Counted from the first letter of the stretch, positions 24,073 to 32,909 are shown. The stretch: 64,000 bases of DNA from Bin52 sp965243345 (GCA_965243345.1 CBDEUR010000003.1:744001-808000); one strand, 5' to 3'. A program made the numbers and translations. Notes: a model not told the origin generated them from the letters alone.

Positions 24073-24702
24073 TCAGTCGACGAGTGCTGCCTCGGTTACC
24101 GCCTCGATGTCGGCCAGGCTGACATCGGGCGCCCGTTCGACCACCCGGATCCCGCCCTCCACGACATCGAACACGCCGAGATTGGTGATGATGCGGTCCA
24201 CCACTCCCTTGCCGGTGAGCGGCAGGGAGCATTCCCGGAGCAGCTTCGGCTCACCCTTCCTGTTGGCATGGTCCATGATCACCACGATGCGCTTGACACC
24301 GGCCACCAGGTCCATCGCGCCGCCCATGCCCTTGACCAGGCGGCCCGGGATCATCCAGTTGGCAAGGTCGCCGGTCTCGGATACCTCCATGGCTCCGAGG
24401 ATCGAGAGGTCGATGTGCCCGCCCCGGATCATGGCGAAACTCTCCGACGACGAGAAATAGCTCGTCTTCGACAGTTCGGTCACGGTCTGCTTGCCGGCAT
24501 TGATCAGGTCGGGATCGACCTCTTCCTCGGTCGGAAACGGGCCCATTCCCAGCATGCCGTTCTCCGACTGCAGGGTGATGTTGTACTCGGCAGGCACGTA
24601 GTTCGAGACCAGGGTCGGGATGCCGATCCCGAGATTGACGTAGAATCCGTCCTGCAGTTCAGCCGCGGCCCGTTCGGCCATCTGGTTCCTGTCCCAGGGC
24701 AT
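24073..24702 (-). CDS. 3-oxoacid CoA-transferase, subunit B
   Basis: 209 residues. Class I CoA-transferase beta subunit with the catalytic Glu in LQSENGMLGMG, plus VNLGIGIPTLV, GGHIDLSILGAMEV, and IPGRLVKGMGGAMDL. The start is ATG 24702, preceded at eight bases by GGAGGA (24711-24716); the longer open frame is arginine-rich noise. It lies 31 bases downstream of the A subunit. The pair moves CoA between a carboxylic acid and succinyl-CoA or acetyl-CoA; typical substrates are 3-oxoacids. Context with a PhyH oxygenase and a hydroxyacid dehydrogenase suggests a dedicated acid-degradation route. Confidence 0.95.
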   Translation of the reverse strand: MPWDRNQMAERAAAELQDGFYVNLGIGIPTLVSNYVPAEYNITLQSENGMLGMGPFPTEEEVDPDLINAGKQTVTELSKTSYFSSSESFAMIRGGHIDLSILGAMEVSETGDLANWMIPGRLVKGMGGAMDLVAGVKRIVVIMDHANRKGEPKLLRECSLPLTGKGVVDRIITNLGVFDVVEGGIRVVERAPDVSLADIEAVTEAALVD

Positions 24703-24733
24703 GGGTGCATTCCTCCGTGCGACGGCGCGCCTG

Positions 24734-25429
24734 TCAGGCCGCGCGCGTGGTCCTGTTCTCGATCCGCTTCTCGTGGCTGCCCTGGAAGAGGCGCTGGACA
24801 TAGACCCCCGGGGTGTGGATCGCCATCTTGTCGAGTGTTCCGACCGGAACCAGTTCCTCCACCTCGGCAACGGTCACGGTTCCGGCGGTGGCACACTCCG
24901 GATTGAAGTTCATCGCGGTCTTCCGGTAGGTCAGATTACCCTCCGCATCACCCTTCCACGCCTTGACGATGCCGAGGTCCATCCTGAGGCCGCGTTCAAG
25001 GATATAGGTCCTGCCGTCGAATTCCTTGTGCTCCTTGCCGTCGGCAATCTGCGTTCCGACCCCGGTCGCGGTGTAGAAGCCCGGGATCCCGGCTCCGCCG
25101 GCGCGAAGCCGTTCTGCGAGCGTACCCTGGGGATTGAACTCGATCTCGAGTTCACCGGCGAGAAACTGCTGCATGAACAGGTCATTTTCGCCGACGTAGG
25201 ACGAGATCATCTTCGCCACCTGCCGCTCCTGCAGCAGGAGGCCGAGGCCGAAGTCGTCGACGCCGGCATTGTTCGAGGCGATGACAAGGTTCTTCACACC
25301 CGACTCGCGAATCGCCTGGATCAGGTTCTCGGGAATGCCCGAAAGACCGAATCCTCCGGCCGCGATACTCATCCCGTCCCGCAGCAGACCATCCAGCGCC
25401 GATCGCGCATCCGCATAGACCTTGTTCAT
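24734..25429 (-). CDS. 3-oxoacid CoA-transferase, subunit A
   Basis: 231 residues. Alpha subunit with MSIAAGGFGLSGIPENLI (the glycine-rich CoA-binding motif), ASNNAGVDDFGLGLLL, SYVGEN and EIEFNPQGTLAERLR. ATG 25429 is the first sensible start. It follows the PhyH gene by 25 bases and precedes subunit B, so all four genes are likely co-transcribed. Confidence 0.95.
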   Translation of the reverse strand: MNKVYADARSALDGLLRDGMSIAAGGFGLSGIPENLIQAIRESGVKNLVIASNNAGVDDFGLGLLLQERQVAKMISSYVGENDLFMQQFLAGELEIEFNPQGTLAERLRAGGAGIPGFYTATGVGTQIADGKEHKEFDGRTYILERGLRMDLGIVKAWKGDAEGNLTYRKTAMNFNPECATAGTVTVAEVEELVPVGTLDKMAIHTPGVYVQRLFQGSHEKRIENRTTRAA

Positions 25430-25454
25430 GGTCCGGTCATCTCCCGTCCGGCGG

Positions 25455-26297
25455 TCAGTACCTCTGACCCTTTCTGTCCTCGGCTCCCGCGTAGAGAACC
25501 CGGCGCTTGATCTCGCTATCGCGCCGGCACAGGTCGAAGTCCTCGTCCGCAAGCCGGCCGCGGGGTGATCCCGCGACGGTGAAATGCCCGAAATCGTCCG
25601 AGCCCGCAACCAGTGCGACCAGTGAACGGTCCCCGGTCTGCTGCTTCATCGATGGCCGGATGTAGCGGATGGCCGCGCCGATACGCCGGTCCCCGGTTCG
25701 GTTCGGGCCCGAGGAATGGAACAGGTGGCCATGGTGCATGGATGCCTGCCCCGGCTTGAGCACAATGTCGACGGCATCCTTCTCGTCGACCTCGACCGCC
25801 ACCTCCTGGCCGCGGGACAGCAGATTGTTCGCATCGAAGGTGTCGGTATGCGCCACCTGACGATGGCGGTGACTGCCGGGGACGAACCGCATGCAGCCGC
25901 TCTCCACGTTGGCCGGCGAGAGCGCGACCCACACCGTCAGCTCGTCTGTGTCGTCCAGACCCCAGTAGGTGAGATCCTGGTGCCATGTGACGATATTGGT
26001 CGATTTTGCTTCCTTGATGAAAAGCCCGCCGCTCCACACCATCAGGTCGGGGCCGAGGATACGGGAGACGGCATCGATGACGTGCGGCTTGCGGATCACG
26101 GCGTCAAACGACGGAAGCAGTCGGTCCGGATAGGAACGAAGCATCGAAAGCCGGGCCGGGTCGTCGGCGAGTTCCGCTTCTGCCGCTTCGAGGTCAGCGC
26201 GCACCGCGCTGGCCTCGTCCGCGTTCATGACGTCAAGCGGGAAGGCGAAACCGTCTTGTTCGTAGGAAGTTGCAAGCTGCTCGGCTGTTGCGGTCAT
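25455..26297 (-). CDS. Phytanoyl-CoA dioxygenase (PhyH) family protein
   Basis: About 280 residues, Fe(II)/2-oxoglutarate-dependent oxygenase fold. The HxD iron motif is in VTWHQDLTYW, and the distal His is in SMHHGHLFHSSGPNRTGDRR, with the 2-oxoglutarate-binding Arg close behind. MRFVPGSHRHRQVAH is the usual PhyH strand. Start chosen at ATG 26297 (MTATAEQLATSY); ATG 26312 would add MAGTS. It hydroxylates an unknown substrate. Being first before the CoA-transferase genes, it may prepare a 2-hydroxy acid for the downstream dehydrogenase, but this is inference. Confidence 0.92.
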   Translation of the reverse strand: MTATAEQLATSYEQDGFAFPLDVMNADEASAVRADLEAAEAELADDPARLSMLRSYPDRLLPSFDAVIRKPHVIDAVSRILGPDLMVWSGGLFIKEAKSTNIVTWHQDLTYWGLDDTDELTVWVALSPANVESGCMRFVPGSHRHRQVAHTDTFDANNLLSRGQEVAVEVDEKDAVDIVLKPGQASMHHGHLFHSSGPNRTGDRRIGAAIRYIRPSMKQQTGDRSLVALVAGSDDFGHFTVAGSPRGRLADEDFDLCRRDSEIKRRVLYAGAEDRKGQRY

Positions 26298-26485
26298 CGA
26301 GGTACCTGCCATTCGGGGTGAAGGGGTGTCGGGGAGTATTTCCGTCTTGGACCCCTCCTGCAAGCGTGAGCCGACCTCATGCCGGCACCGGGAATCCGGT
26401 GGATTTCGGTTCACCGGCGGGTCCCGCCCGTGGCGCCGGTCACGCCCGGGGCCGAAAGGTCGGAATGCCGCGTGTTCAGGGCGTC

Positions 26486-26797
26486 CTAGGTGACGTCACG
26501 CCAGGTGTCCTGCTTTCCGTCCCGGGTGCCGGGCAGTGGCAGTTCACCGGGCCTGGGCAGCCGCTCCTCGTCGGGGTCGACGGTCTCCGGCGCGGCGTAC
26601 TGGGCGAACCAGGTCGCAAGCAGAAAACAGCCGAAACCGAAGATCAGCACCATCTTCAGCGCGTCCGGCGACCAGGAGATCCACAGCAGCAGGGGTGTGA
26701 CGAGCGCCCCGAGTCCCGAAACACCCATGCCGATCTCGGCCCGGTTCCGGGTGATGTGCCTGCGCAGAAACGCGCCAATGATGTCGAACAGTCCCAT
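26486..26797 (-). CDS. Small membrane protein, unknown function
   Basis: 103 residues. Two hydrophobic helices (GVSGLGALVTPLLLWIS and ALKMVLIFGFGCFLLATWFAQ) separated by a short polar turn, a basic N-terminus and an acidic/proline-rich C-terminal tail. I recognise no family. It lies between two PhyH genes on the same strand; a similar two-helix protein precedes the third PhyH (52749-53033), so the association may be meaningful. Confidence 0.6.
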   Translation of the reverse strand: MGLFDIIGAFLRRHITRNRAEIGMGVSGLGALVTPLLLWISWSPDALKMVLIFGFGCFLLATWFAQYAAPETVDPDEERLPRPGELPLPGTRDGKQDTWRDVT

Positions 26798-26904
26798 CGC
26801 GTTTCCGACCAGCCTTCACGAGGGTCCGGGTCAGCTATACCACCGCGCTGACCGGCCTGTACAGCATGCGACAGGACCACAACGCACTCATGTGCGGATC
26901 ATGG

Positions 26905-27708
26905 TCAGCCCGCCGGCGGCCACAGTTGCGGGAACTCGTCGCCCTCGAACGGGTCGCCGTCGCGAAAGGCAAGGTCCGGGAACGCCGGCGAGGTGGTGCC
27001 CGCCCGTTCGACGAACCGTGCCCCGTCGCCCACCCATCTGACCGAGGTCACGCGGCGGCGCAGATCGGAGTGATTGGCGGCGGCGTGGTGAAGGGTGGAG
27101 AAGTTGAACGCGATCGCGTCACCGGGCTCGACGTCCCAGCTCCTGATTTCCAGTGCATCGCGGTTGGCGTCAAGATCCGGCACCGGGTCGGACCGGTCGT
27201 CGGCATAGAGCGGGGTGCCGTCGAACCGGGTCGGCCGGAAGCTCCTGCCCCAGCGGTGCGATCCGGCCACGTATTCGATCCCGCGGTCCCGCGGCACCGG
27301 ATCGGCGGGGACCCAGAAACTGACCGTGCAGGGGCCGTCGACCAGGTAGTAGGGCAGGTCGTGGTGCCACGGGGTCTCGGTGGTGTTGCCCGGCTCCTTG
27401 ACCAGCACGTGGTCGTGGAACACCCGTGCCGTCCGCGACCGCATCAGGCGGGCTGCGATCTCGGCCATCGGCGAGTCGACAACCAGCGCGCGGTAGCCGT
27501 CGAACCGGTTCCACACGCAGTAGTCCTGGAAGAACGGCGAGCGACCGTCTCCCGGCCGGTAGGTGCGTTCACGCCAGCTGGGCGCGGCCTTGTTCTCCTC
27601 GATCGCCGAACGAAGCCCCTCGATCCACGGCTCGAACACGCCGCGCAGGAGGACGACGCCGTCGCGGTGGTACTGCTCGACGGTCTCCTCGGTCACCGTG
27701 CCCGCCAT
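26905..27708 (-). CDS. Phytanoyl-CoA dioxygenase (PhyH) family protein
   Basis: 267 residues. The iron-binding HxD is in ETPWHHDLPYYLVDG, the distal His in FNFSTLHHAAANHSDLRRR with the cofactor Arg, and GIEYVAGSHRWG is the family strand. ATG 27708 is fixed by AAGGAG (27715-27720) six bases upstream; a longer open frame is rejected. It differs strongly in sequence from the PhyH at 25455, so the two are not recent duplicates. Substrate unknown. Confidence 0.93.
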   Translation of the reverse strand: MAGTVTEETVEQYHRDGVVLLRGVFEPWIEGLRSAIEENKAAPSWRERTYRPGDGRSPFFQDYCVWNRFDGYRALVVDSPMAEIAARLMRSRTARVFHDHVLVKEPGNTTETPWHHDLPYYLVDGPCTVSFWVPADPVPRDRGIEYVAGSHRWGRSFRPTRFDGTPLYADDRSDPVPDLDANRDALEIRSWDVEPGDAIAFNFSTLHHAAANHSDLRRRVTSVRWVGDGARFVERAGTTSPAFPDLAFRDGDPFEGDEFPQLWPPAG

Positions 27709-28588
27709 GTCCGGCTCCTTCCGTTCAGCAATGGGCCATGATCTCGCCACGAATCGGGCCCGCGCGGCAAGCCCCGGGCGTCGGATGGCTGCCATGTCCA
27801 GGCAGGCTGGACGTGATGTCGCTGCGTGAAGCCGAGGGCGCGCACTCGATGCCGGCAGGACCTCGGCATGTTGGCATTCTTTCCTGTCCTGCCCGGACCG
27901 CACCTTCGAACACGGCCATACCTGCCAGTTGTCTCCGCTCCAGCCGTACGGGAGCCTGGTGCGTGCGTTCATCATCCTCACCGGTGCCGGCATACGGGCG
28001 CTCTCGCACGTCCGCGCGTGACTCCGGGACGTTCAGCACGAGGCGTCGGTGTCCAAGCCATGCAGTCCGGAGACAGGCGCCCTTGATCTGCTGCCAGCAT
28101 GACGAGGACCGATTCCGGAGGACGCACGGGGACACTGTCGCCATGTTCCGGTTCGTCGGGATCGACATGCCGGAGCTGACCGACACGGACGGACGTGTTG
28201 TGAAGATCGAGACCCATCAATCGACAGAAAGTTCTGAATTCCCGACGCCGCCAGCCCGCGTCTCATGCTCGAGGATGGGCGTTGACGAGTGCACACAGGC
28301 GTTTCATGAGCTGGTTCTGGTGGCCGAGGTGGAAACCCGCACGAACCCCGTGACGGGACGGATGCACCTGCCGGTTCGACCTCCAGTTCGATCAGAACGG
28401 CTCTGCGAAGGTGTCGTGCATTCACGGGTGCGAGTGTGTATTCCGACGAGGGAGAGGTGAACCTCCGAATGCCGGTGCCGGACTGCGTCGGTGAAGTCCA
28501 GCCTGGCGGCTGTTCCGATTTGACTGCATTGGGATGCATTCACGGAATGCAATTGCGGAAGCCGTCCGTGTGCGAACCGGGAGCCATC
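27709..28588. other. Intergenic region; no convincing gene
   Basis: About 880 bases between the PhyH operon start and a toxin-antitoxin locus. Open frames on both strands are low-complexity, without domains or ribosome binding sites. The operon promoter should lie near 27720-27850, but I could not pick a convincing one. Confidence 0.5.
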
Positions 28589-28840
28589 ATGAAGACCATG
28601 ACCATACGCAACGTGCCGGCGGAGTTGTCCGCGGCCCTGGAAGCGGAACGGCGCCGTCGTGGACTCTCTCTCAACCGCACCGTCCTCATGCTCATGCAGG
28701 AAGCCCTCGGCGTCGGCGCCGGCGCCCGTCGCAGCAACGGGCTTCGCCGTCTGGCGGGCACGTGGAGCGAGCGTGAATTCAGGGAATTCGAGCAGGCCGT
28801 CGCACCGTTGGCGGAGGTTGACGAGGATATCTGGAGGTGA
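28589..28840 (+). CDS. FitA-type ribbon-helix-helix antitoxin
   Basis: 83 residues. MKTMTIRNVPAELSAALE followed by RRRRGLSLNRTVLMLMQEAL is the ribbon-helix-helix DNA-binding fold of FitA/VapB-like antitoxins; the C-terminal half (FREFEQAVAPLAEVDEDIW) would bind the toxin. ATG 28589 has GGGAG six bases upstream. The stop overlaps the GTG start of the PIN toxin reading frame (GTGA), the usual coupling in such operons. The partner toxin is broken by two frameshifts. Confidence 0.88.
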   Translation: MKTMTIRNVPAELSAALEAERRRRGLSLNRTVLMLMQEALGVGAGARRSNGLRRLAGTWSEREFREFEQAVAPLAEVDEDIWR

Positions 28841-29242
28841 GCCGCATTGCCTCGATGCCTCGGCCTACAGCAGTTTCAGGCTAGGCGAACCACGCGCCAT
28901 CGAGCATGTGGACCGTGCGGAGTGGATCGGTGTGCCCACCGTGGTCGTTGGCGAACTCGGGGCCGGATTCCTGCTCGGATCGCGCGCCGATGAGAATGTT
29001 GCGAGCTAGACGAATTCCTGAGCCACCCGGTTGTGGAAATCCTGCCCGTGGACGCGCTGGTTGCAGGCATCTACGGAGAGATCATCGCCGATCTCCGGAC
29101 CAAGGGATGCCCGCTGCCGGCCAATGATGTCTGGATTGCCGCAACGGCGGCGAGGGCCGGTTCCAGCGTCCTGACATTCGACGAGCGTCTTGAATCCGTC
29201 GCCCGGGTCGGCAGTCTGGTTCTCGCGCAACCGTCTACCTGA
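28837..29242 (+). pseudogene. VapC/FitB-type PIN-domain toxin, frameshifted
   Basis: Three frames together give a PIN-domain ribonuclease. They read CLDASAYSSFRLGEPRAI, WIGVPTVVVGELGAGFLLG, LDEFLSHPVVEILPVD, LPANDVWIAATAARAG, SVLTFDERLESVARVG and SLVLA. The PIN acids (Asp in LDAS, Glu in VGEL, Asp in NDVW, Asp in TFDE) are all still present. One base is missing near 28843-28845, just after the GTG start, and another at about 29000, where a TAG interrupts. Everything else is well preserved, so inactivation looks recent, or the sequence contains two errors. The intact upstream antitoxin would remain. Confidence 0.8.
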
Positions 29243-29758
29243 ACGGCCTCGCCACTACGCCCTTGTCCGACCGGGAAGCGAGCACTTCCGCGACGCGGTC
29301 CGGCGCGGTGCCCGGCAGCGTACAGCGCAAGGGGTACCTCGCGATCGAAGGGATGGAGAACGTGCCCGGAGACCTCCTTCCTTCCGCCATCCACCATGAA
29401 AGGGTTCCTGGAAACGCGCCCGCTCAACGCATCGTCTGTGCGTACGACGCCGATGATGCGGGCGATCAGGCCGCCCGCCGCCTCGATCCCGCGCGTGACC
29501 AGATACAGGCCACCGGACGCAACCGACCGACATGCTGCGCGCCCGGCACAGGACCTGAAGTCCGCAACCCTCAGCCAGCGCCCGTCACATGATCCGATTA
29601 CCCCGCCATGAGAGACTGCGCGCGCACTCGGCAGCGTCGCGGCCGGGTGTTCACCCTTCGACACATGTTCATCTGCTGACGACGCGATACTTCATGGAAC
29701 CGATTTGTCCTGCATGCTCTCCATTGACATGACCAGTCTGACCAGGTTGTGTCGCGTC
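29243..29758. other. Region between two toxin-antitoxin loci; possible gene relics
   Basis: About 515 bases. A plus-strand frame from 29263 contains RIVCAYDADDAGDQAARRL, which resembles a TOPRIM-type strand of primases. The opposite strand carries an equally coherent frame (LYLVTRGIEAAGGLIARI). The two cannot both be real, and neither has neighbouring motifs, so I do not call a gene. TTGACA at 29724-29729 may be a -35 element for the downstream antitoxin. Confidence 0.3.
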
Positions 29759-30037
29759 ATGGCGCTTACCTATTCGATTTGTGAAGCGAAGGCGCGGTTT
29801 TCCGAGGTGATTCGACGGGTGCGTGAAGGCAGGACCGTCATCGTGTCCCGTCGCGGGGAGCCGGTTGCTGAAATCCGGGCGATCGGCCAGCACCCGGCAC
29901 CGACGCTCGGCGAGCGGCTGGAGGAACTCGAATACAGCGGAGTCCTGGTGCGTCCGGCACTGCCGAAGCGGAGACTCCGGCCGGTCGAACGCAGGCCAGG
30001 CGCGCTGGCAAGGTTCCTCGCCGAACGCGGCGAATGA
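29759..30037 (+). CDS. Phd/YefM-family antitoxin
   Basis: 92 residues. MALTYSICEAKARFSEVIRR and GRTVIVSRRGEPVAEIRAI form the Phd/YefM N-terminal DNA-binding domain; the C-terminal part (RLRPVERRPGALARFLAERG) is the toxin-binding tail. ATG 29759 fits the family start; upstream in-frame ATGs at 29714 and 29729 are possible but would add an atypical leader. Its stop overlaps the toxin ATG (ATGA), so toxin and antitoxin are translationally coupled. Confidence 0.9.
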   Translation: MALTYSICEAKARFSEVIRRVREGRTVIVSRRGEPVAEIRAIGQHPAPTLGERLEELEYSGVLVRPALPKRRLRPVERRPGALARFLAERGE

Positions 30038-30435
30038 GCATCGTCCATGTCGATACCTCGGTATTGACGGCCATCGCCTTCGACGAACCGGGCGCAACGG
30101 CGTATGCGCGCCAGCTGCACGGATTCGCCCGCTTGATCTCCTCCAACCTCCCTGAAGCCGAACTGAGGGCGGCGTTCGCTCGGGAAAACCTGCATCTCCG
30201 GGAGGAAGCGATCGCGGGATTCGATTGGATCCTGCCCGACCGGACGTTCTCGCCGGAGTTCGCCGCGGTGCTTGGAACGGGCTATCTGCGAGGCGCCGAC
30301 CTGTGGCATGTCGCAACCGCCCTCTACGTCTCTGACCGGTCCGACGGCCTGGTGTTTGCCACGCTCGATATCCGCCAGGGCGAGATTGCCGCAGCATTGG
30401 GTCTTGCGCTTCCGTGGAACGTGAATGGGCCGTGA
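30034..30435 (+). CDS. VapC-family PIN-domain ribonuclease toxin
   Basis: 133 residues. PIN-domain acids are in VHVDTSVLTAIAF, LPEAELRAAF, RGADLWHVATAL and FATLDIRQGEIAAALG. It is intact, unlike the two other PIN toxins in this window. It is expected to cut tRNA or other RNA when released from its Phd-type antitoxin, with which it shares an ATGA overlap. Confidence 0.92.
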   Translation: MSIVHVDTSVLTAIAFDEPGATAYARQLHGFARLISSNLPEAELRAAFARENLHLREEAIAGFDWILPDRTFSPEFAAVLGTGYLRGADLWHVATALYVSDRSDGLVFATLDIRQGEIAAALGLALPWNVNGP

Positions 30436-30630
30436 CTGTCCCACTTGCCGAAAACCATGGGCGCTATGCCCGGAGACAGGGAAAGACCACGGCACGTCAC
30501 TCAGGTTCCTTTTCCGGACCGGCAGAGTGCCCGGGTTTCGATCCGGTCTTTCGGTGTGTCGTTGTTCAACCCAACGGGCGGCACATGCTAGTAGGTGCTG
30601 GAGCGTGCACCCGAGGAGCCGACGGCACCC

Positions 30631-31407
30631 ATGGCCGGAACCAACCAGAGCCTGCAAGCCGCAGCCGGACCCGGACCGGAGATCATCCTCGTCGAACCGC
30701 AGCTTGGCGACAATATCGGTGCCGCTGCCCGCGCGATGCTGAACTGCGGGCTGAGCCGCATGCACCTGGTTCGCCCCCGTGATGGCTGGCCCAATCCCCG
30801 GGCCACGGCGATGGCGTCCGGGGCGCAGGACGTGTTGCAGCAGGTTGCGGTGCATGAAACCACTGCCCAGGCCGTCGCCGGGCTCGACCTGGTTCTCGCC
30901 ACCACGGCGCGCCAGCGTGACATGGCCAAGGTCGTGCTCACACCGCGCCAGGCCGCCGGGCGCATGCGCGAACGCATCGCCGCGGGCGGTCGCACCGGCA
31001 TCCTGTTCGGCCCGGAGCGGGCCGGGCTGGTCAACGACGATGTCGCCCGGGCCGACGCGGTGATCAACGTGCCGCTCAACCCCGCGTTCTCGTCGCTCAA
31101 CCTCGCGCAAGCGGTACTCCTGGTCGGGTACGAGTGGTTCCAGGCCGGACACGAACCCGAGGTCGCGGCGTCCTGGGGTCCATCACCCCCGGCGACACAC
31201 GCGGAGCGCGAGTATTTCATGACCCGGCTCGAGGGCGAGCTGGAACGGGCGGGGTTCCTGTTCCCGCCCAACCTCGCGCCCACCATCAGGAGGAACCTGC
31301 GGGCACTGTTCGCGCGCGCGGACATGACGGCGCAGGAGGTTCGCACCCTGCACGGGGTGATCAGCGCGCTGACCGCGCGCAGGGACACGCCCGAGAGTTC
31401 CGTTTGA
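30631..31407 (+). CDS. trmJ: RNA methyltransferase, TrmJ type (SPOUT/TrmH family group 1)
   Basis: 258 residues. IILVEPQLGDNIGAAARAMLNCG is the N-terminal SPOUT motif. RTGILFGPERAGLVNDD and NVPLNPAFSSLNLAQAVLLVGYE are motifs 2 and 3 forming the knotted SAM site. The C-terminal helical extension (LRALFARADMTAQEVRTLHG) is typical of TrmJ, which 2'-O-methylates position 32 of tRNAs. ATG 30631 is favoured; GTG 30595 in the same frame is an alternative. The rpsD promoter begins in its stop codon. Confidence 0.9.
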   Translation: MAGTNQSLQAAAGPGPEIILVEPQLGDNIGAAARAMLNCGLSRMHLVRPRDGWPNPRATAMASGAQDVLQQVAVHETTAQAVAGLDLVLATTARQRDMAKVVLTPRQAAGRMRERIAAGGRTGILFGPERAGLVNDDVARADAVINVPLNPAFSSLNLAQAVLLVGYEWFQAGHEPEVAASWGPSPPATHAEREYFMTRLEGELERAGFLFPPNLAPTIRRNLRALFARADMTAQEVRTLHGVISALTARRDTPESSV

Positions 31408-31430
31408 CAAGCGGCCCGGGCCGCTATAGT
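31404..31430 (+). promoter_or_regulatory. rpsD promoter with palindromic spacer
   Basis: TTGACA (31404-31409) and TATAGT (31425-31430) are separated by only 15 bases. Fourteen of those (31411-31424, GCGGCCCGGGCCGC) form a perfect palindrome. The -35 overlaps the trmJ stop codon. The short spacing plus palindrome suggests a regulated promoter, possibly a binding site for a dimeric factor. About 100 bases of leader follow before rpsD. Confidence 0.5.
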
Positions 31431-31530
31431 GCTCCGCCCATCCTGGGGAACGCGGAGTGTGCCGCTGGTGTGCATTCCCGGCCGTGTGGCCCTACCCGGG
31501 CATGAACAATAATCGGCAGGGAGCTGCCAC

Positions 31531-32148
31531 GTGAGCAATCGCATCGCTTCGAAGCACAAGATCGACCGCAGGCTGGGCGTCAACCTGTGGGGGCGGGGCA
31601 AGTCCCCGATCATCCGGCGGGAGTACGGGCCGGGACAGCATGGCCAGCGCCGCCGCAAGCCGTCGGACTTCGGCGTGCAGCTGATGGCCAAGCAGAAGCT
31701 CAAGGGCTACTACGGCAATATCGGCGAAAAGCAGTTCCGCAAGTACTATCGCGAGGCCGTGCGCCGGCGCGGCGATACCGGCGAGAACCTCGTCGGTATC
31801 CTCGAGTGTCGCCTTGATGCCGTGATCTACCGGATGAAGCTCGTCCCGACCGTGTTTGGCGCACGCCAGTTCGTCAGCCATGGCCATGTCACCGTCAACG
31901 GCACACGTGTCACCATCCCGTCCTTCCTGTGCAAGGAAGGCGATGTCATCCGTGTTCGCGAGAAGTCGCGCCAGATCCCGATGGTGCTCGAGGCGATCGC
32001 CTCGCCCGAGCGCGACATTCCCGACTACGTCGAGGTCGATCACGACAAGATGCAGGGCACCTTCCTGCGTCAGCCCAAGCTCGAGGACGTGCCCTATCCG
32101 GTTCAGATGGAACCCAACCTGGTGGTGGAGTTCTACTCCCGGACCTGA
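31531..32148 (+). CDS. rpsD: 30S ribosomal protein S4
   Basis: 205 residues, full length. SNRIASKHKIDRRLGVNLWG, the S4 N-terminal segment with RREYGPGQHGQRRRK, and the S4 RNA-binding domain ARQFVSHGHVTVNGTRV are all present, ending VEFYSRT. It starts with GTG at 31531 behind GGCAGGGAGC. S4 nucleates 30S assembly. As in other alphaproteobacteria it stands alone rather than in the alpha operon. Its 3' end overlaps the convergent YbaK-type gene by 16 bases. Confidence 0.98.
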   Translation: MSNRIASKHKIDRRLGVNLWGRGKSPIIRREYGPGQHGQRRRKPSDFGVQLMAKQKLKGYYGNIGEKQFRKYYREAVRRRGDTGENLVGILECRLDAVIYRMKLVPTVFGARQFVSHGHVTVNGTRVTIPSFLCKEGDVIRVREKSRQIPMVLEAIASPERDIPDYVEVDHDKMQGTFLRQPKLEDVPYPVQMEPNLVVEFYSRT

Positions 32149-32639
32149 TCGGGCAGGGGCCTTGCCAGCCCCTCGACGATCTCCGCGCCTTCCTGCCGCT
32201 CGAGCAGCGCGGGCAATACCTTCAGCTTCGAACCCCGGTTCCCGCCGCCGAGGATGATGTGCTCGCGCCGCATGACGTCGGCGTCGATCCACAGCGGCAG
32301 GTCCTCCGGCAGGGCGAGCGGCGTCACCCCGCCGATTTCCATGCCGGTGAGCTCGCGGGTCTCCTCGGCGGTGGCGAACGAGACCTTGCGGGCTCCCAGC
32401 TTCTTGCGCACGGTGCGGTTGACGTCGAGCCGGTGGGTGGCCAGGACCACGCAGACCGCGAACTTCAGCGGACCGGTCTTCGATCGCACCAGGATCGTAT
32501 TGGCCGAGTCCTCGGGGGCCACTCCGTAGTGGGCGCAGAAGGTTGCGGTATCCGCCAGTTCCGGGTCGCAGTCCCAGACTTCGAAGTCGAGACCCGATGC
32601 CTCGAGGAGCGAGCGGATCCGGGGGAGGGTATCGGTCAT
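32133..32639 (-). CDS. YbaK/EbsC-family aminoacyl-tRNA deacylase
   Basis: 168 residues. YbaK/ProX fold: ANTILVRSKTGPLKFAVCVV, HRLDVNRTVRKKLGARKVSF, TGMEIGGVTPLALPEDLP and HIILGGGNRGSKLKV correspond to the core strands and substrate loop. Such proteins hydrolyse mis-charged aminoacyl-tRNAs in trans. It converges with rpsD, the two stops overlapping. Confidence 0.9.
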   Translation of the reverse strand: MTDTLPRIRSLLEASGLDFEVWDCDPELADTATFCAHYGVAPEDSANTILVRSKTGPLKFAVCVVLATHRLDVNRTVRKKLGARKVSFATAEETRELTGMEIGGVTPLALPEDLPLWIDADVMRREHIILGGGNRGSKLKVLPALLERQEGAEIVEGLARPLPDQVRE

Positions 32640-32909
32640 GGCTGTGGATCGATGTGGTTGAAATCGGGAATGCCGGGGTCCGTCAGGCGAGAACCGCCGG
32701 TTCTCCGGTTCTCCGGAACCGGCAGGCAGCCGGAACCAGGCGATTCACGTCGGTTGGCTGAGTTGATGGCCCCCCGAACGCGCCCGGCACTATAGGAAGA
32801 GCGGTACATCGGATCAACGGAGCCTGCGCCCGCATTGCGGCAGAAGCCTTCGGACCCGCTGTTCCGGTGGCCCGGGACCTGTCGGTGGCGTGACGCGCGA
32901 CTTTCCCGG

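Noticed and set aside
29263..29592. TOPRIM/primase-like fragment (IVCAYDADDAGDQAARRL)
   Set aside because: Only one motif, no neighbouring primase motifs, and the opposite strand is equally protein-like. A profile search would be needed.
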